From assembly GCA_963711465.1 (NCBI GenBank), contig CAVQEG010000002.1, forward strand, positions 124,001 through 188,000: DNA of 64,000 bases, written 5' to 3'. This document shows positions 38,102 through 46,949 of this stretch, one piece after another (position 1 is the stretch's first letter; each line of letters begins with the position of its first letter). The notes under the pieces were generated by a model that ran no database searches, was not told the origin of the DNA, and saw nothing but the letters and a program-made list of their open reading frames with translations. The translations under genes were made by a program, and so were the position numbers. The DNA comes from CAVQEG01 sp963711465 (GTDB lineage: Bacteria > Bacteroidota > Ignavibacteria > OLB7).

Positions 38102-39040
38102 ATGACCATTCCTCCGCTGCCCTCGCCACGCTGGCGACCCCTTCCGTTCATCGGCGTGATGAGCGGACTGGTGCTGGTGATCACGCTCGCCCTGGCCAAC
38201 TCGCCACCGATTCCGCCGACCGATCCGGTGCTCAACCGCCTCTACCGACCGAACATCACGACGTTCCGTCTGCCGGCGCATCTCGACTTCGCCGGAGAAC
38301 CGATGCCGCTTGACGATCCGTTCGTCTACCGCCGCATGGACCGCGAGTTCCTGCTCAACCTCCAGTGGGACGGACAGGTGATGCTCTATCTGAAGCGATC
38401 GGGTATCTACTTCCCGCTCTTCGAGAAGATCCTCCGCGAGGAGGGTGCCCCGGACGATCTGAAGTACCTCGCCGTGGCCGAGAGTGCGCTGCACATGGCG
38501 CAGTCACCCCGGGGAGCCGTCGGACTCTGGCAGTTCGTCGAGGAGACCGCCCGTCGCAACGGTCTGCGCGTCGACGAGTACGTCGACGAACGCCGCGATC
38601 CCGTCAAGTCTACCCGCGCCGCCATCCGCCTGCTCAAGGAGGATTACCAGCAGTTCGGCTCCTGGGCACTGGCTGCCACCGCGTACAACATGGGTGAAGC
38701 CGGGACGGAGGAGAACATCTCGTTCCAGCGGAAGGACAACTACTACGATCTCTACCTCAACGAGGAGACGAGCCGGTACATCTTCCGCATCGTGGCGATC
38801 AAACAGATCATGTCCCACCCGGAGAAGTACGGGTACTTCCTCAACGACGAGGATTACTACCGTCCGATTCCTTCGCGGGAGGTCGTCGTCGACGAGGCGA
38901 TCCCGAATCTGGCATTGTGGGCCGAGGCGCAGGGCACATCCTATCGCGACGTGAAAGTGCTCAACCCATGGATCCGCAAGCGCCTGCTGCCCGATCCACC
39001 GGCCGGCCAGCCCTACGTGATTCTCGTACCGAGCAGCTGA
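38102..39040 (+). CDS. Membrane-anchored lytic transglycosylase (MltD-like)
   Basis: The 312-residue protein has an N-terminal anchor or signal segment (about 16-33) and a lysozyme-fold SLT domain. Catalytic Glu127 is in AVAESALHMAQSPRGAVGLW, followed by QFVEETARRNGL and the AYNMG motif near residue 200. It cleaves peptidoglycan between MurNAc and GlcNAc, forming 1,6-anhydro ends. No LysM repeats are present, unlike full-length MltD. A GAGG sits 8 bases before the ATG. The mlaE gene begins 5 bases after its stop, so the two are probably co-transcribed, linking wall remodelling with envelope lipid transport. Confidence 0.9.
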   Translation: MTIPPLPSPRWRPLPFIGVMSGLVLVITLALANSPPIPPTDPVLNRLYRPNITTFRLPAHLDFAGEPMPLDDPFVYRRMDREFLLNLQWDGQVMLYLKRSGIYFPLFEKILREEGAPDDLKYLAVAESALHMAQSPRGAVGLWQFVEETARRNGLRVDEYVDERRDPVKSTRAAIRLLKEDYQQFGSWALAATAYNMGEAGTEENISFQRKDNYYDLYLNEETSRYIFRIVAIKQIMSHPEKYGYFLNDEDYYRPIPSREVVVDEAIPNLALWAEAQGTSYRDVKVLNPWIRKRLLPDPPAGQPYVILVPSS

Positions 39041-39045
39041 CGTCA

Positions 39046-39903
39046 ATGAGCATTCCATCCTCGAGGTCCACCGACGATGTCCTGCAACCGGAGCCGACCG
39101 ACCACGCGACGGGCGATTCGTTCGTCGGCTCCGTGCTGGCTGCCATCGGCCGCCGTGTCCTGGCGTTCTTCTCCGAGTTCGGCGCAATCGTGCTGCTGCT
39201 GCGAAGCGTCGTGCGATTCATCCCTCAGGCGATGGCCTCCCGCGAGCTGATCGTCGAGCAGATGGCACTGATCGGTGTCAACTCGCTGCCACTGGTGGTT
39301 CTCGTGGGAACGTTCACCGGAGCGATCGCAGCGCTGCAGGCCACGAACCTCTTCGAGAAGTTCGGGCTGCTCGCTCTGGCGCGACCGTTCATCGGCGGTT
39401 CGATCGCCACGGTGGTCTTCACCGAACTCTCACCGGTGCTCACGGCGCTGGTGATCGCCGGGCGGATGGGTGGTTCGATCGCTGCACAGATCGGAACGAT
39501 GAAGGTGTCCGAGCAGATCGATGCGCTGGAGATGATGGCGGTACATCCGAACCGCTACCTGGCGATGCCGCGGGTGATCGCGGCGCTGACGATGATGCCG
39601 GTGCTGATCGTCTTCGCCAACCTCGTGGCGATCCTCGGCGCGCTGGTGCTGGTAACGTTCAAATTCGACTTTGCCTCGAGCGCATTCTTCAACTCGATTC
39701 AGACGCACTTCCGAATCGGGGAAATCCTGACGGGGTTGGTGAAATCGTTCGCCTTCGGCGGCGTGACCGCGCTGATCGGATGCCATGTCGGCTTCCGCAC
39801 CGAGGGCGGTGCCGAGGGAGTCGGCGCGGCCGCGGTACGATCGTTCACGATCTCCTCGGCGGCGATTCTCATTCTCGACGCCCTGTTCGGATACGTGCTG
39901 TAG
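39046..39903 (+). CDS. mlaE: MlaE family ABC permease
   Basis: The 285-residue integral membrane protein is the permease of an Mla-type phospholipid transporter. It carries the family segments FTGAIAALQA, GGSIATVVFTELSPVLTALV, and the coupling region GTMKVSEQIDALEMMAVHP. About five to six membrane spans follow a polar N-terminal 35 residues. The ATPase gene follows after about 105 bases; the substrate-binding MlaD (MCE-domain) subunit is not next to it or anywhere in the window. Direction of lipid movement cannot be told. Confidence 0.92.
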   Translation: MSIPSSRSTDDVLQPEPTDHATGDSFVGSVLAAIGRRVLAFFSEFGAIVLLLRSVVRFIPQAMASRELIVEQMALIGVNSLPLVVLVGTFTGAIAALQATNLFEKFGLLALARPFIGGSIATVVFTELSPVLTALVIAGRMGGSIAAQIGTMKVSEQIDALEMMAVHPNRYLAMPRVIAALTMMPVLIVFANLVAILGALVLVTFKFDFASSAFFNSIQTHFRIGEILTGLVKSFAFGGVTALIGCHVGFRTEGGAEGVGAAAVRSFTISSAAILILDALFGYVL

Positions 39904-40008
39904 CTCCCGAGGCTACCCGTCGTGGTCGCGGAACGTCCCGCCGCGCGCGAGGATCTCCCTGCCTGTCGACCTTGCACACTCAACCATACATTCTCCCGCG
40001 TACAGCCA

Positions 40009-40827
40009 TTGATCACGCTCGAGCACGTTTCGAAATCCTTTGACGACCGAGTCGTTCTTCGCGACGTCTCGCTGGAGATTCCGCAGGGGCGGACCACGGC
40101 GATCATCGGCAGATCGGGCGCCGGAAAGAGCGTGCTGCTGAAATTGATCGTCGGACTGCTGGAACCCGACGAGGGCATGGTGGGAATCGACTCGATGCGT
40201 GTGACCGATCTCGACGAGGCGGGACTCTACCAGCTACGCAGCTCCATCGGCTACGTCTTCCAGGGTGCGGCGCTGTTCGACTCGATGACCGTCGCCGAGA
40301 ATCTCGTGCTGGGTCTCACCCAGCGCGGCGAGCATGATCCGGATGTGTTGCGGCGGGAGATCTCCTCGAATCTCGTCAACGTCGGACTGCTGCCCGATCC
40401 GGACGAGGTGTCCAAGCTGGAATTTTCCGCGGCGTATGCCGAGCTGGCGGACCGGATGCCGTCGGAGCTCTCCGGCGGAATGCGCAAGCGTGTCGGCGTG
40501 GCTCGCGCGCTGGTCGGACGGCCGCGATACCTGCTCTACGACGAGCCGACGACCGGACTCGATCCGGTTACCTCCGAACAGATCGACGACCTGGTGGTCG
40601 CGCTGACGCGGAAGCTGCACGTCACGTCCGTGGTGATCACGCACGACATCTTCTCGGTCTACAAGGTGGCCGACAAGGTGGTGATGCTCCACGACGGGCA
40701 GGTTCGATTCGACGGAACGCCCGAGGAGCTGCGGACCTCCGACGACCCGGTCGTACGAGAGTTCATCGAGCGCTACGCCCTGACCGCTGCTGCCGATCGA
40801 GTCGCGCGGACAGGACACGACCAATGA
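40009..40827 (+). CDS. mlaF: MlaF family ABC transporter ATPase
   Basis: The 272-residue ATPase has Walker A GRSGAGKS (residues 34-41), the Q-loop FQGAALFDSMTV, the signature LSGGMRKRVGVARAL, Walker B LLYDEPTTGLDP and the H-loop VVITHDI. The FDSMTV and GMRKRV wording is typical of the MlaF/Ttg2A subfamily, so it powers the adjacent MlaE permease. The start is probably TTG 40009, since similarity begins at ITLEHVSKSF; the frame continues upstream to GTG 39922 with unconserved sequence. No Shine-Dalgarno is clear. The stop at 40825-40827 is directly followed by a 15-base tandem repeat. Confidence 0.92.
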   Translation: MITLEHVSKSFDDRVVLRDVSLEIPQGRTTAIIGRSGAGKSVLLKLIVGLLEPDEGMVGIDSMRVTDLDEAGLYQLRSSIGYVFQGAALFDSMTVAENLVLGLTQRGEHDPDVLRREISSNLVNVGLLPDPDEVSKLEFSAAYAELADRMPSELSGGMRKRVGVARALVGRPRYLLYDEPTTGLDPVTSEQIDDLVVALTRKLHVTSVVITHDIFSVYKVADKVVMLHDGQVRFDGTPEELRTSDDPVVREFIERYALTAAADRVARTGHDQ

Positions 40828-40887
40828 GCCTGGAGACGATCAGCCCCTAGACGATCAGCCTGGAGACGATCAGCCCGGAGACGATTC
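40828..40887. repeat. Four tandem copies of a 15-base unit
   Basis: Units start at 40828, 40843, 40858 and 40873. Units 1 and 3 are identical (GCCTGGAGACGATCA); units 2 and 4 differ by two or three bases. The array begins at the base after the mlaF stop. The unit length is a multiple of three, so indels of whole units would not shift frame. There is no spacer sequence, so it is not a CRISPR. Confidence 0.88.
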
Positions 40888-40955
40888 ACGCGGCGGCTGG
40901 TGGAACAGGCGTTGGCCGGACGGTGCGCCACCCGCGCCGATTTCCGGTGGAGTGC

Positions 40956-40963
40956 TAGCTTTG
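40956..40963 (+). promoter_or_regulatory. Bacteroidota-type promoter -7 box (TAnnTTTG)
   Basis: TAGCTTTG matches the -7 consensus exactly and lies 92 bases upstream of the OsmC-family gene, after the tandem repeat that ends mlaF. This would give the OsmC gene its own promoter. No clear -33 element. Confidence 0.42.
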
Positions 40964-41055
40964 GCTGTGTTCGCCGGACCCCCGCCCGCGCGGGCAGGCA
41001 GCTCGGCGTGGCACCCGATTCATCACTCGATCACGATTCAACCAGGAGGAATTCC

Positions 41056-41484
41056 ATGGCGGTACGCAAGGCACAGGCCCGGTGGGAGGGCACGCTCAAG
41101 GAAGGAAAGGGAACGATGAAGATGACCAACGCCGGTTGGGAAGGTCCCTACTCGTTCACCTCGCGATTCGAGGAGGGCGCCGGCACCAATCCGGAGGAGC
41201 TGATCGCGGCGGCACACGCCGGATGCTTCTCCATGGCGCTGTCGGCCGACCTCGAGCGCGCGGGTCATCCGGCGAAGAGTGTCGAGACCGTGGCGAACGT
41301 CCATCTCGAGCGCACCGACGCCGGTCAGACGATCGTCAGGATCGTTCTCGACACCGAGGCCAACGTGCCGGGTCTCGAGAACACGCAGTTCCAGGAGATC
41401 GCCGAGACGGCGAAGAAGAACTGTCCGGTTTCCCGCGCACTCGCCGGACCGACCATCGAGCTCAACGCGAAACTCGTCAACTGA
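41056..41484 (+). CDS. OsmC/Ohr family peroxide-detoxifying protein
   Basis: The 142-residue cytosolic protein has the two redox cysteines of the OsmC family, Cys57 in AAHAGCFSMAL and Cys123 in KKNCPVSRAL, with the partner residues Arg37 and Glu48 in the N-terminal half. It reduces organic hydroperoxides with a dihydrolipoyl or thiol donor. The spacing and the NPEELIAAAHAGCF segment suit OsmC rather than Ohr. An ideal AGGAGG lies 7 bases before ATG 41056, which fixes the start. Two hairpins follow the stop. It is probably transcribed alone. Confidence 0.92.
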   Translation: MAVRKAQARWEGTLKEGKGTMKMTNAGWEGPYSFTSRFEEGAGTNPEELIAAAHAGCFSMALSADLERAGHPAKSVETVANVHLERTDAGQTIVRIVLDTEANVPGLENTQFQEIAETAKKNCPVSRALAGPTIELNAKLVN

Positions 41485-41497
41485 GCCACATCGTCGC

Positions 41498-41534
41498 CGG
41501 GACCCGCTGGTGCAACGGTGTGTCGAGGGTCCCG
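41498..41534 (+). terminator. Hairpin after the OsmC gene
   Basis: An 8-base perfect stem (CGGGACCC pairing with GGGTCCCG) with a 21-base loop starts 13 bases after the OsmC stop. No T-tract. Weaker than the second hairpin downstream. Confidence 0.4.
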
Positions 41535-41552
41535 GACGCAGGAATTCCGATC

Positions 41553-41593
41553 GAAACGGACCCGGTAGTCGACGATGCTGCCGGGTCCGTTTC
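41553..41593. terminator. Strong bidirectional hairpin terminator
   Basis: A perfect 13-base stem (GAAACGGACCCGG pairing with CCGGGTCCGTTTC) with a 15-base loop. The A-rich start and T-rich end of the stem give a terminator-like shape in both directions. It stands between OsmC (+) and RNase Z (-). The rest of the 327-base gap 41485-41811 shows no gene. Confidence 0.72.
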
Positions 41594-41811
41594 AGTTGGA
41601 ACTCCTATGTCCAGCGGCAAGGCCCTGCTGCGATTGGCGCTCATACGTCGTCCCGGACCGAAGCCGGCAACGTCGTAGCCCCACGTCGGCCGGGCCGCCC
41701 ACGGCGGCACTCGCGACACGCTCAGGCGACCGAAACGGGACGTGACGCAATGCAGCACCCGTCCCTGGCACACTTCCGCCACACCTGCCCGACCGCCGTC
41801 TGAATCGACTA

Positions 41812-42738
41812 CTACGCGCCGACCGCGACCTCCATGAAATCCTCGGCTACCTCGGTGTTGGGAAAGACGCCCCGGGCTTCGCCGAGCAGGTCGATCGGTG
41901 TGATGGCATTTCCCGGCGCATAGCGCGCGCTCAGATGGGTCAGCAGCAGGCGTGCGGCACCGGCCTCTCTGGCGACAGCCGCGGCATCCTCCGCGGTCGA
42001 ATGACCGCTCTGCGCCGCAAGGTCCCTGTACTCCGCAGAGAACGTCGCGTCGTGGACCAGCAGGTCGACATCGCGCGCCAGCGTGACGGCAGCATCACAT
42101 GGCGCGGTGTCGAGGCAGATTGCCAGAGAGGGACCGCGTCGGGACGGTCCCACCAGGTCCCGTCCGTCGATGGTCCGTCCATCCTCGAGGTGAACCACCT
42201 CTCCCGCCTTCAGTCGCCCAAACAGCGGTCCCGAGGGAACGCCGAGCGCACGGGCACGTTCGACATCGAACGAACCGGCTCGCCCGGCCTCGGTGACGCG
42301 GAAGCCGAAGGACTCTGTACGATGTTCCAGCCGCGCGCATTCGACCGATACGCCTTCGACGTCGATCACCGGTCCGGCTTCCAGCGGATGGAAGGTCATC
42401 GCAAAGGAAAGCCGCGTGTCGGTGAGCGTTACGGCCGTGCGGACGAATTCCTCAAGTCGTGCCGGCCCGTGCAACGCGATCGGACCACAGTCGCCCGCAA
42501 GACTGCATGAGGCGAGCAGTCCCGGAAGCCCGAAGACGTGATCGCCATGCATGTGTGAAATGAAGATTCGGGTGATGCGCGCCGGACGCACGGTCGAACG
42601 CAGCATCTGCTGCTGCGTGCCCTCGCCGCAGTCGAACAACCACGTCTCGGAACTCTGCGTCAGTCGCAGGGCGATCGACGTCACGTTCCGAAGCCGCGTG
42701 GGCACTCCGGCACCGGTCCCGAGAAACGTGACGAGCAT
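41812..42738 (-). CDS. rnz: Ribonuclease Z
   Basis: The 308-residue protein is a metallo-beta-lactamase-fold endonuclease that trims the 3' end of tRNA precursors. The zinc motif HMHGDH is at residues 62-67 (His62, His64, Asp66, His67). The N-terminal FLGTGAGVPT and the FDCGEGTQQQ loop, the later CLDTAP and the HDATFSAE and HSTAEDAA motifs complete the tRNase Z pattern. The length is that of the short bacterial form. It stands alone on the minus strand, 41 bases downstream of a small exported protein gene. Confidence 0.96.
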   Translation of the reverse strand: MLVTFLGTGAGVPTRLRNVTSIALRLTQSSETWLFDCGEGTQQQMLRSTVRPARITRIFISHMHGDHVFGLPGLLASCSLAGDCGPIALHGPARLEEFVRTAVTLTDTRLSFAMTFHPLEAGPVIDVEGVSVECARLEHRTESFGFRVTEAGRAGSFDVERARALGVPSGPLFGRLKAGEVVHLEDGRTIDGRDLVGPSRRGPSLAICLDTAPCDAAVTLARDVDLLVHDATFSAEYRDLAAQSGHSTAEDAAAVAREAGAARLLLTHLSARYAPGNAITPIDLLGEARGVFPNTEVAEDFMEVAVGA

Positions 42739-42779
42739 GGAGCACAGGTCCCGACGATGGTCGAGACCGTAGGTGACCT

Positions 42780-43220
42780 CTAGCGAATGTTGTCGATGAT
42801 CCCCATCGCCGTCTCGAACCGCTTCGAGACGGATGGATTCGCGGCGTTTTCGAACGGCTTGCCGCCGGAGCGGGCGCTGCTCTGTATTCCCTGAAGCTGG
42901 TGGTCGAGATCCTCGAGGTTCTCGCCCGGAGGCGCCTTGAGGTTCTTCGCAAGCGTGTCGTCGTACCCGACGCAGGCGGTGCGCACCTGCGTCAGCCAGG
43001 CGGTCTGCTGATCCCAGAGCTTCGCATCCTCGGGTGTCAGCCCCTTGGGACGATCCTCATTGATCAGTGTGTCGAGGCGGTGCGCCGCATCGCTCATCGC
43101 GGCGTGGCGTTCGACGCGGATCTCCTGCGGATCGTTCTGCGCCCGCGCCGTTGCGGCCGAACATATCAGCACGATCGCGCCGAGCGCCGTCCCCAGCCAT
43201 CGCAGTGTAGCCTTGTTCAT
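42780..43220 (-). CDS. Small exported helical protein, hypothetical
   Basis: The 146-residue protein has a clean Sec signal peptide (cleavage after ATARAQ, residue 28). The mature part is polar and helical, with two cysteine-poor helix pairs around residues 30-80 and a C-terminal KRFETAMGIIDNI. No family is recognised. ATG 43220 is chosen because the signal begins there; an in-frame upstream extension is cysteine-rich and unlikely. A GAGGG is about 7 bases upstream. It lies 41 bases upstream of rnz on the same strand and could be co-transcribed. Confidence 0.62.
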   Translation of the reverse strand: MNKATLRWLGTALGAIVLICSAATARAQNDPQEIRVERHAAMSDAAHRLDTLINEDRPKGLTPEDAKLWDQQTAWLTQVRTACVGYDDTLAKNLKAPPGENLEDLDHQLQGIQSSARSGGKPFENAANPSVSKRFETAMGIIDNIR

Positions 43221-43494
43221 CCCATGCCCTCGTGCCAGTTGTGTCCATGCGTCGGAGACATCCTCCGACGGAAGCCACGATGATAGGCAGCCGGCGATCA
43301 ACTGGCAACACGGGCAATCTCGGCAGTGCACCACAACGACGTACGCAGTGCGACCGGCTCGACAGCGCAATGCCGGGACGGATTCGAGGGCGCCCGGCCG
43401 GGACGGTCACACGCGTCCCGACCAGGGCTCCCTCACCCTGAGCCGAAGCCGTGAATCAGTCAGGCGGGCCGCGCTGCTCACCCGCCACGCGATT

Positions 43495-44322
43495 TCAGTC
43501 ATCGAGGCCCGGCATCGACACGGAGCACACCTTCCATCCATAGTATTCGCCCTGTCGCAGCCGGAGGCGCACGCGACCCGAACGGCGCGTGCGCCGCCGC
43601 AGACCGGACCGGGTCCCCTCCCATGCCAGGTCCGCTTCATACGTCGCCTCCCCTTCGTTGACGCTGCATGCGACGTTGTCGATAGAATAGGTGCGGAACC
43701 TCGCGATCCGAGCGTACAGTCCGCCGATACGCTCCTTCATCTCGTCGAGCGATACCGGGTGCCCCGACTCGTCACACAGCGAGTCGGCCGCGAAAAGATT
43801 CCACAGGTGATCGGTGTCGCGTTCGAACAGGTCGCGCAGAAACCATCGCGCGTCCTGCTCCGCGTCGTACTCCTCGTTCGGATAGAACTCCTCGTAGATG
43901 AAATTGCAGGTCATCCCATCCACGCGGATGTTGTCCATCTCCTCGCGAAACAGGTCCTCCGTAATGAAGCGGTACGCTTCCCGGTCGTCCACGCCGGCAA
44001 GGAAGTGCACGTGGACGTTATGAGTGCGCATCAACTCGAGCAGACGGCCGGTCTCCGCTGCGATCTCGTCGTCGGGAATGTCCGAGACACCCCGAACATC
44101 CGGTTCGCCACAGTAGGCGAAGACCGTCACCCTCTCCGACGCCGCATACTGGCGTTCGAATTCCTCGACATTCTGCAGCCATTCCGACTCGACGTCGGCC
44201 GGCAGTGACTCGTCGCTCGTGATGAACGTGGCACCGTATTTCTCGGCCAGTTCTTCCCGCTTGGATTGATTCAGCGCCCGTTGAATGCGCTCCAGATCGT
44301 CATTCGGAATGCTTTGATCCAT
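43495..44322 (-). CDS. Conserved hypothetical acidic protein
   Basis: The 275-residue cytosolic protein is acidic and has no signal peptide or membrane segment. Segments such as LAEKYGATFITSDESLPADV, WLQNVEEFERQY, YRFITEDLFREEMD and GMTCNFIYEEFYPNEEYD look like those of uncharacterised proteins seen in Bacteroidota genomes, which I recall only as hypotheticals. The C-terminal half, from about residue 160, has the strand-rich look of an NTF2-like domain, but this is a guess. ATG 44322 is preferred; the frame extends 89 codons upstream with no conserved features. Confidence 0.7.
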   Translation of the reverse strand: MDQSIPNDDLERIQRALNQSKREELAEKYGATFITSDESLPADVESEWLQNVEEFERQYAASERVTVFAYCGEPDVRGVSDIPDDEIAAETGRLLELMRTHNVHVHFLAGVDDREAYRFITEDLFREEMDNIRVDGMTCNFIYEEFYPNEEYDAEQDARWFLRDLFERDTDHLWNLFAADSLCDESGHPVSLDEMKERIGGLYARIARFRTYSIDNVACSVNEGEATYEADLAWEGTRSGLRRRTRRSGRVRLRLRQGEYYGWKVCSVSMPGLDD

Positions 44323-44898
44323 GGTGCGTGATCCGAGTGTGAACGTGATGGTGATTACCCTGCGCGCCGCCATTCGATCGGACGCAAACGAATTCCGCCT
44401 GCCGCATTCGGTCTGAAACCATGGGAGACCCGGGCGGACGCGATATAGACCACAACCACCGTGCACCGCGAGCCCGCTCCGGGCCTCCCTGGCTGCATCC
44501 CAGCAATACGAGGCACAACCCTTCGAACACAATTGTCCTCCATCCTCTGCACGATTCGGGTATCCGCCCTGCTCCAATTGTATTCTCAATTGCCGTCAGT
44601 CCCAATGCTCTCAGGTCCGGTCCTCTCAACCGCAATGCTGTCAGGCCCTGACCCGCTTGTACTGTCGCTTACCACATGTCGTGATGGTATTCGCCACCGC
44701 CGCTCGTCACGAGATGATGCCGTGAATTGCTATCCGATGCGTGGTGACGCCTCTGTGTGCGGCGGGAGGAAAGGTACGACGGCGCCGACCGCCGTGTCAA
44801 CGTGACAGTGCAGAATTCTCATTCCACAATCCGCTTCATGTATTCCGAGGCGCGGGGAGTATCCTCCTCAACCGTCGCTGCTCACACGGCCGCTCCTG
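44323..44898. other. Intergenic stretch, no gene seen
   Basis: These 576 bases have no coding-like frame: open frames are short and of mixed composition. The stretch looks less GC-rich than its surroundings. It holds one short direct repeat, with copies at 44603-44615 and 44633-44645 that differ at one base. No RNA gene or terminator was recognised. Confidence 0.5.
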
Positions 44899-46320
44899 TC
44901 AACGCGCAAATCGTCCCGTGAACCCGACGCTACCGTTGTCGTCGAATACACGAACGAAATACGAACCCGACCACAGCCCGTCGCACCGAAGCGTGATCGT
45001 TGAATTGCGGATCTCGCCGCGCGGCACCCGCCGGTACAATGCGGTCCGCCCAAGCAGGTCCACGACGCTGACGTTTACATCCGACGTGACGGTATTGGCA
45101 AGTTCAATTTGCAGGGTGCCGTCGGCCGACGAGCTGACGCTTCCCGCGTGCGACGCGACGGCCGTCGGAACTGCGCTGAACGGCTGTGGTGGAGCCACGC
45201 GCCAGCGCGCAGCGAGGTTCTTGATACTGGTCAGATAGATGTACTGGTCATCCATCGCGGCGGTGGGCGCGTAGGCGGTGAGCCACAATGCGTCCAGATC
45301 CGTTCGCCAGTACTCCTGCAGCGTGTCGCGCAATACGAAAAAGTGTTCGCCGCCATCGGCGGAGTGTGAGAGAATTGCTCCGTCGCTGACAACGTGGACG
45401 TCGGTCGGGTCCTGCCAGAATACCGCGCCGAATAACGGCCGCAACGCGTGACGTCCGTGGTAGCGATCCCACGTCATACCGCCGTCGGAGGTGCGCATCA
45501 GCAGCCATGCGGTGAAGCCCTGATAACGCTCCGGAAGAAACACTACGAATTGAGTTTCGCTGAACGCGCGAATGCTTCCCCATTGCCGATACGTTCCGCT
45601 CTGAAACGTGTCGGACTGAATCCATGTACGTCCGCCGTCGGTGGTGGCGAAGACGCCGCCGGGAAAATTCGAACCCTGCGCGCGGTTGGCGACGCCGCGA
45701 AGGGAATTCGATGCCGCGAATCGGTGGAACACCCAGTCGTTTCTCAACTCCCACGTCGTGCCACCGTCGGTGCTCGCCACCAGACCGCCACCACAGGAAA
45801 TGAAGATCGTGGTTCCAGCTCCGACGGCATTCGGCACCACCTGAATGACCGGTGGTCCGTCGAATGCAATCGAATCGGGAGTTCTGCGCATGTACGGGTC
45901 GAGCGGCGCGACGTGCGCCCCGCGCGTCCACGTGCGTCCGGCGTCGGTGCTGTGAATGATCGTCGCCTGTTGCGTCGGGTTGGACCCATACATCGCCAGG
46001 CCGATCACCGCGTCGGGATCGTTCGCGGTGTCGGAAAAATCAAGTGCCCAGACGGTACCCGTTCCCTCCGGGAGTCCGCCCTGCTGCGTCACATTGATCC
46101 ACGTCTCTCCGGAATCAGGACTGAAGAGCATGCTCCCGTTGTCGCGTCCGATGATCACACGCTGACGGAAGGCAGCCATCGACCGTGGCGCGGCAGCGTT
46201 GTTTGCCGCCTGTGTGAGGTCGAGCGGCGTCCACCGTCCGGCCGTATCGCGAAACTCCTGCGCCCGCGCCGTCGTGAGCGTTGCCACGAATATTCCGAAT
46301 AGAAGTACGACGTATCGCAT
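44899..46320 (-). CDS. Secreted BNR/sialidase-like propeller protein with T9SS sorting domain
   Basis: The 473-residue protein has a signal peptide (cleavage after TTARAQ, residue 21). The body carries BNR-type Asp-box repeats (SPDSGETW, STDAGRTW, STDGGTTW, TTDGGRTW, TSDGGMTW), as in sialidase-fold and photosystem-assembly-like propellers. The C-terminal 85 residues form a T9SS type A-like domain (VNVSVVDLLGRTALYRRV, GLWSGSYFVRVFDDNG). Sialidase catalytic residues were not recognised, so it is a propeller protein of unknown ligand. ATG 46320 is chosen at the signal peptide. It is 60 bases downstream of the frameshifted propeller gene on the same strand. Confidence 0.83.
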   Translation of the reverse strand: MRYVVLLFGIFVATLTTARAQEFRDTAGRWTPLDLTQAANNAAAPRSMAAFRQRVIIGRDNGSMLFSPDSGETWINVTQQGGLPEGTGTVWALDFSDTANDPDAVIGLAMYGSNPTQQATIIHSTDAGRTWTRGAHVAPLDPYMRRTPDSIAFDGPPVIQVVPNAVGAGTTIFISCGGGLVASTDGGTTWELRNDWVFHRFAASNSLRGVANRAQGSNFPGGVFATTDGGRTWIQSDTFQSGTYRQWGSIRAFSETQFVVFLPERYQGFTAWLLMRTSDGGMTWDRYHGRHALRPLFGAVFWQDPTDVHVVSDGAILSHSADGGEHFFVLRDTLQEYWRTDLDALWLTAYAPTAAMDDQYIYLTSIKNLAARWRVAPPQPFSAVPTAVASHAGSVSSSADGTLQIELANTVTSDVNVSVVDLLGRTALYRRVPRGEIRNSTITLRCDGLWSGSYFVRVFDDNGSVGFTGRFAR

Positions 46321-46380
46321 TGCGTGTGCTATTGATCGAGCAGAAGTCCTGCGGTTGAATTCCAATTTCCTGAACGTCCG

Positions 46381-46949
46381 CTACCGGACGACCTCCACGA
46401 CACCCGTTTCTACCCGCGTTCCGTGCACGATGCGATGAATATAGGTGCCGGCCGGAACGTTTCGGGCATCCCATCGGGCGACGTGGTCGCCGGCACCGAG
46501 ATTGGCGTCGATGAGCGTGGCAAGCCGCTGTCCGTGAAGGTCGTAGACGTCGACGCGGACAGGTCCGGCTTCGTCGAGGTGGAACGGAATGGTCGTGACT
46601 TGCGACGTTGGATTCGGTCTCGCCGATCGGAGCATCGTGCTGAGGGATGCCGGGGTCGTTCCGCCTGATTCGGGAACGGCGGTGACCAGCGGTCCGTTCC
46701 AATACCCGAAGTAATACGAGGGTTTGAATCCTGCGATCGTGAAGTCACCGCCAATGAAGACGCCGTCATCGGCAATTGCGATCGCATAGACGATTCCCTG
46801 GGCATCGGCCTTGGTCACACCGCTGCCGAGCCCGGACCACCGATTGCCGTTCCACCGAGCCACGCTGTTTGCGACGACGACGTCGACGACGTAGAACTGG
46901 CCGCCGACGTAGACCATGTTCTCATACGACGCCATATCGAAGCCCTGGG
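46381..46949 (-). pseudogene. C-terminal piece of the propeller protein: last two repeats and T9SS sorting domain, cut off by a frameshift
   Basis: This frame continues the large propeller gene after a one-base shift. It encodes two further repeats of the same kind (VYVGGQF and VFIGGDFTIAG) and then a type A sorting domain starting RSARPNPTS and ending GTYIHRIVHGTRVETGVVEVVR. The upstream frame ends at a TGA at 46922-46924. Removing one C from the CCC at 46947-46949 (minus strand) would restore a continuous protein through GLDRQGFDM. There is no start signal of its own. The cause may be a real mutation or a base error in the assembly. Confidence 0.85.

Noticed and set aside
40828..40887. Tandem 15-base repeats considered as a CRISPR remnant
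   Set aside because: The units are directly adjacent with no spacers, are too short, and no cas gene is near.
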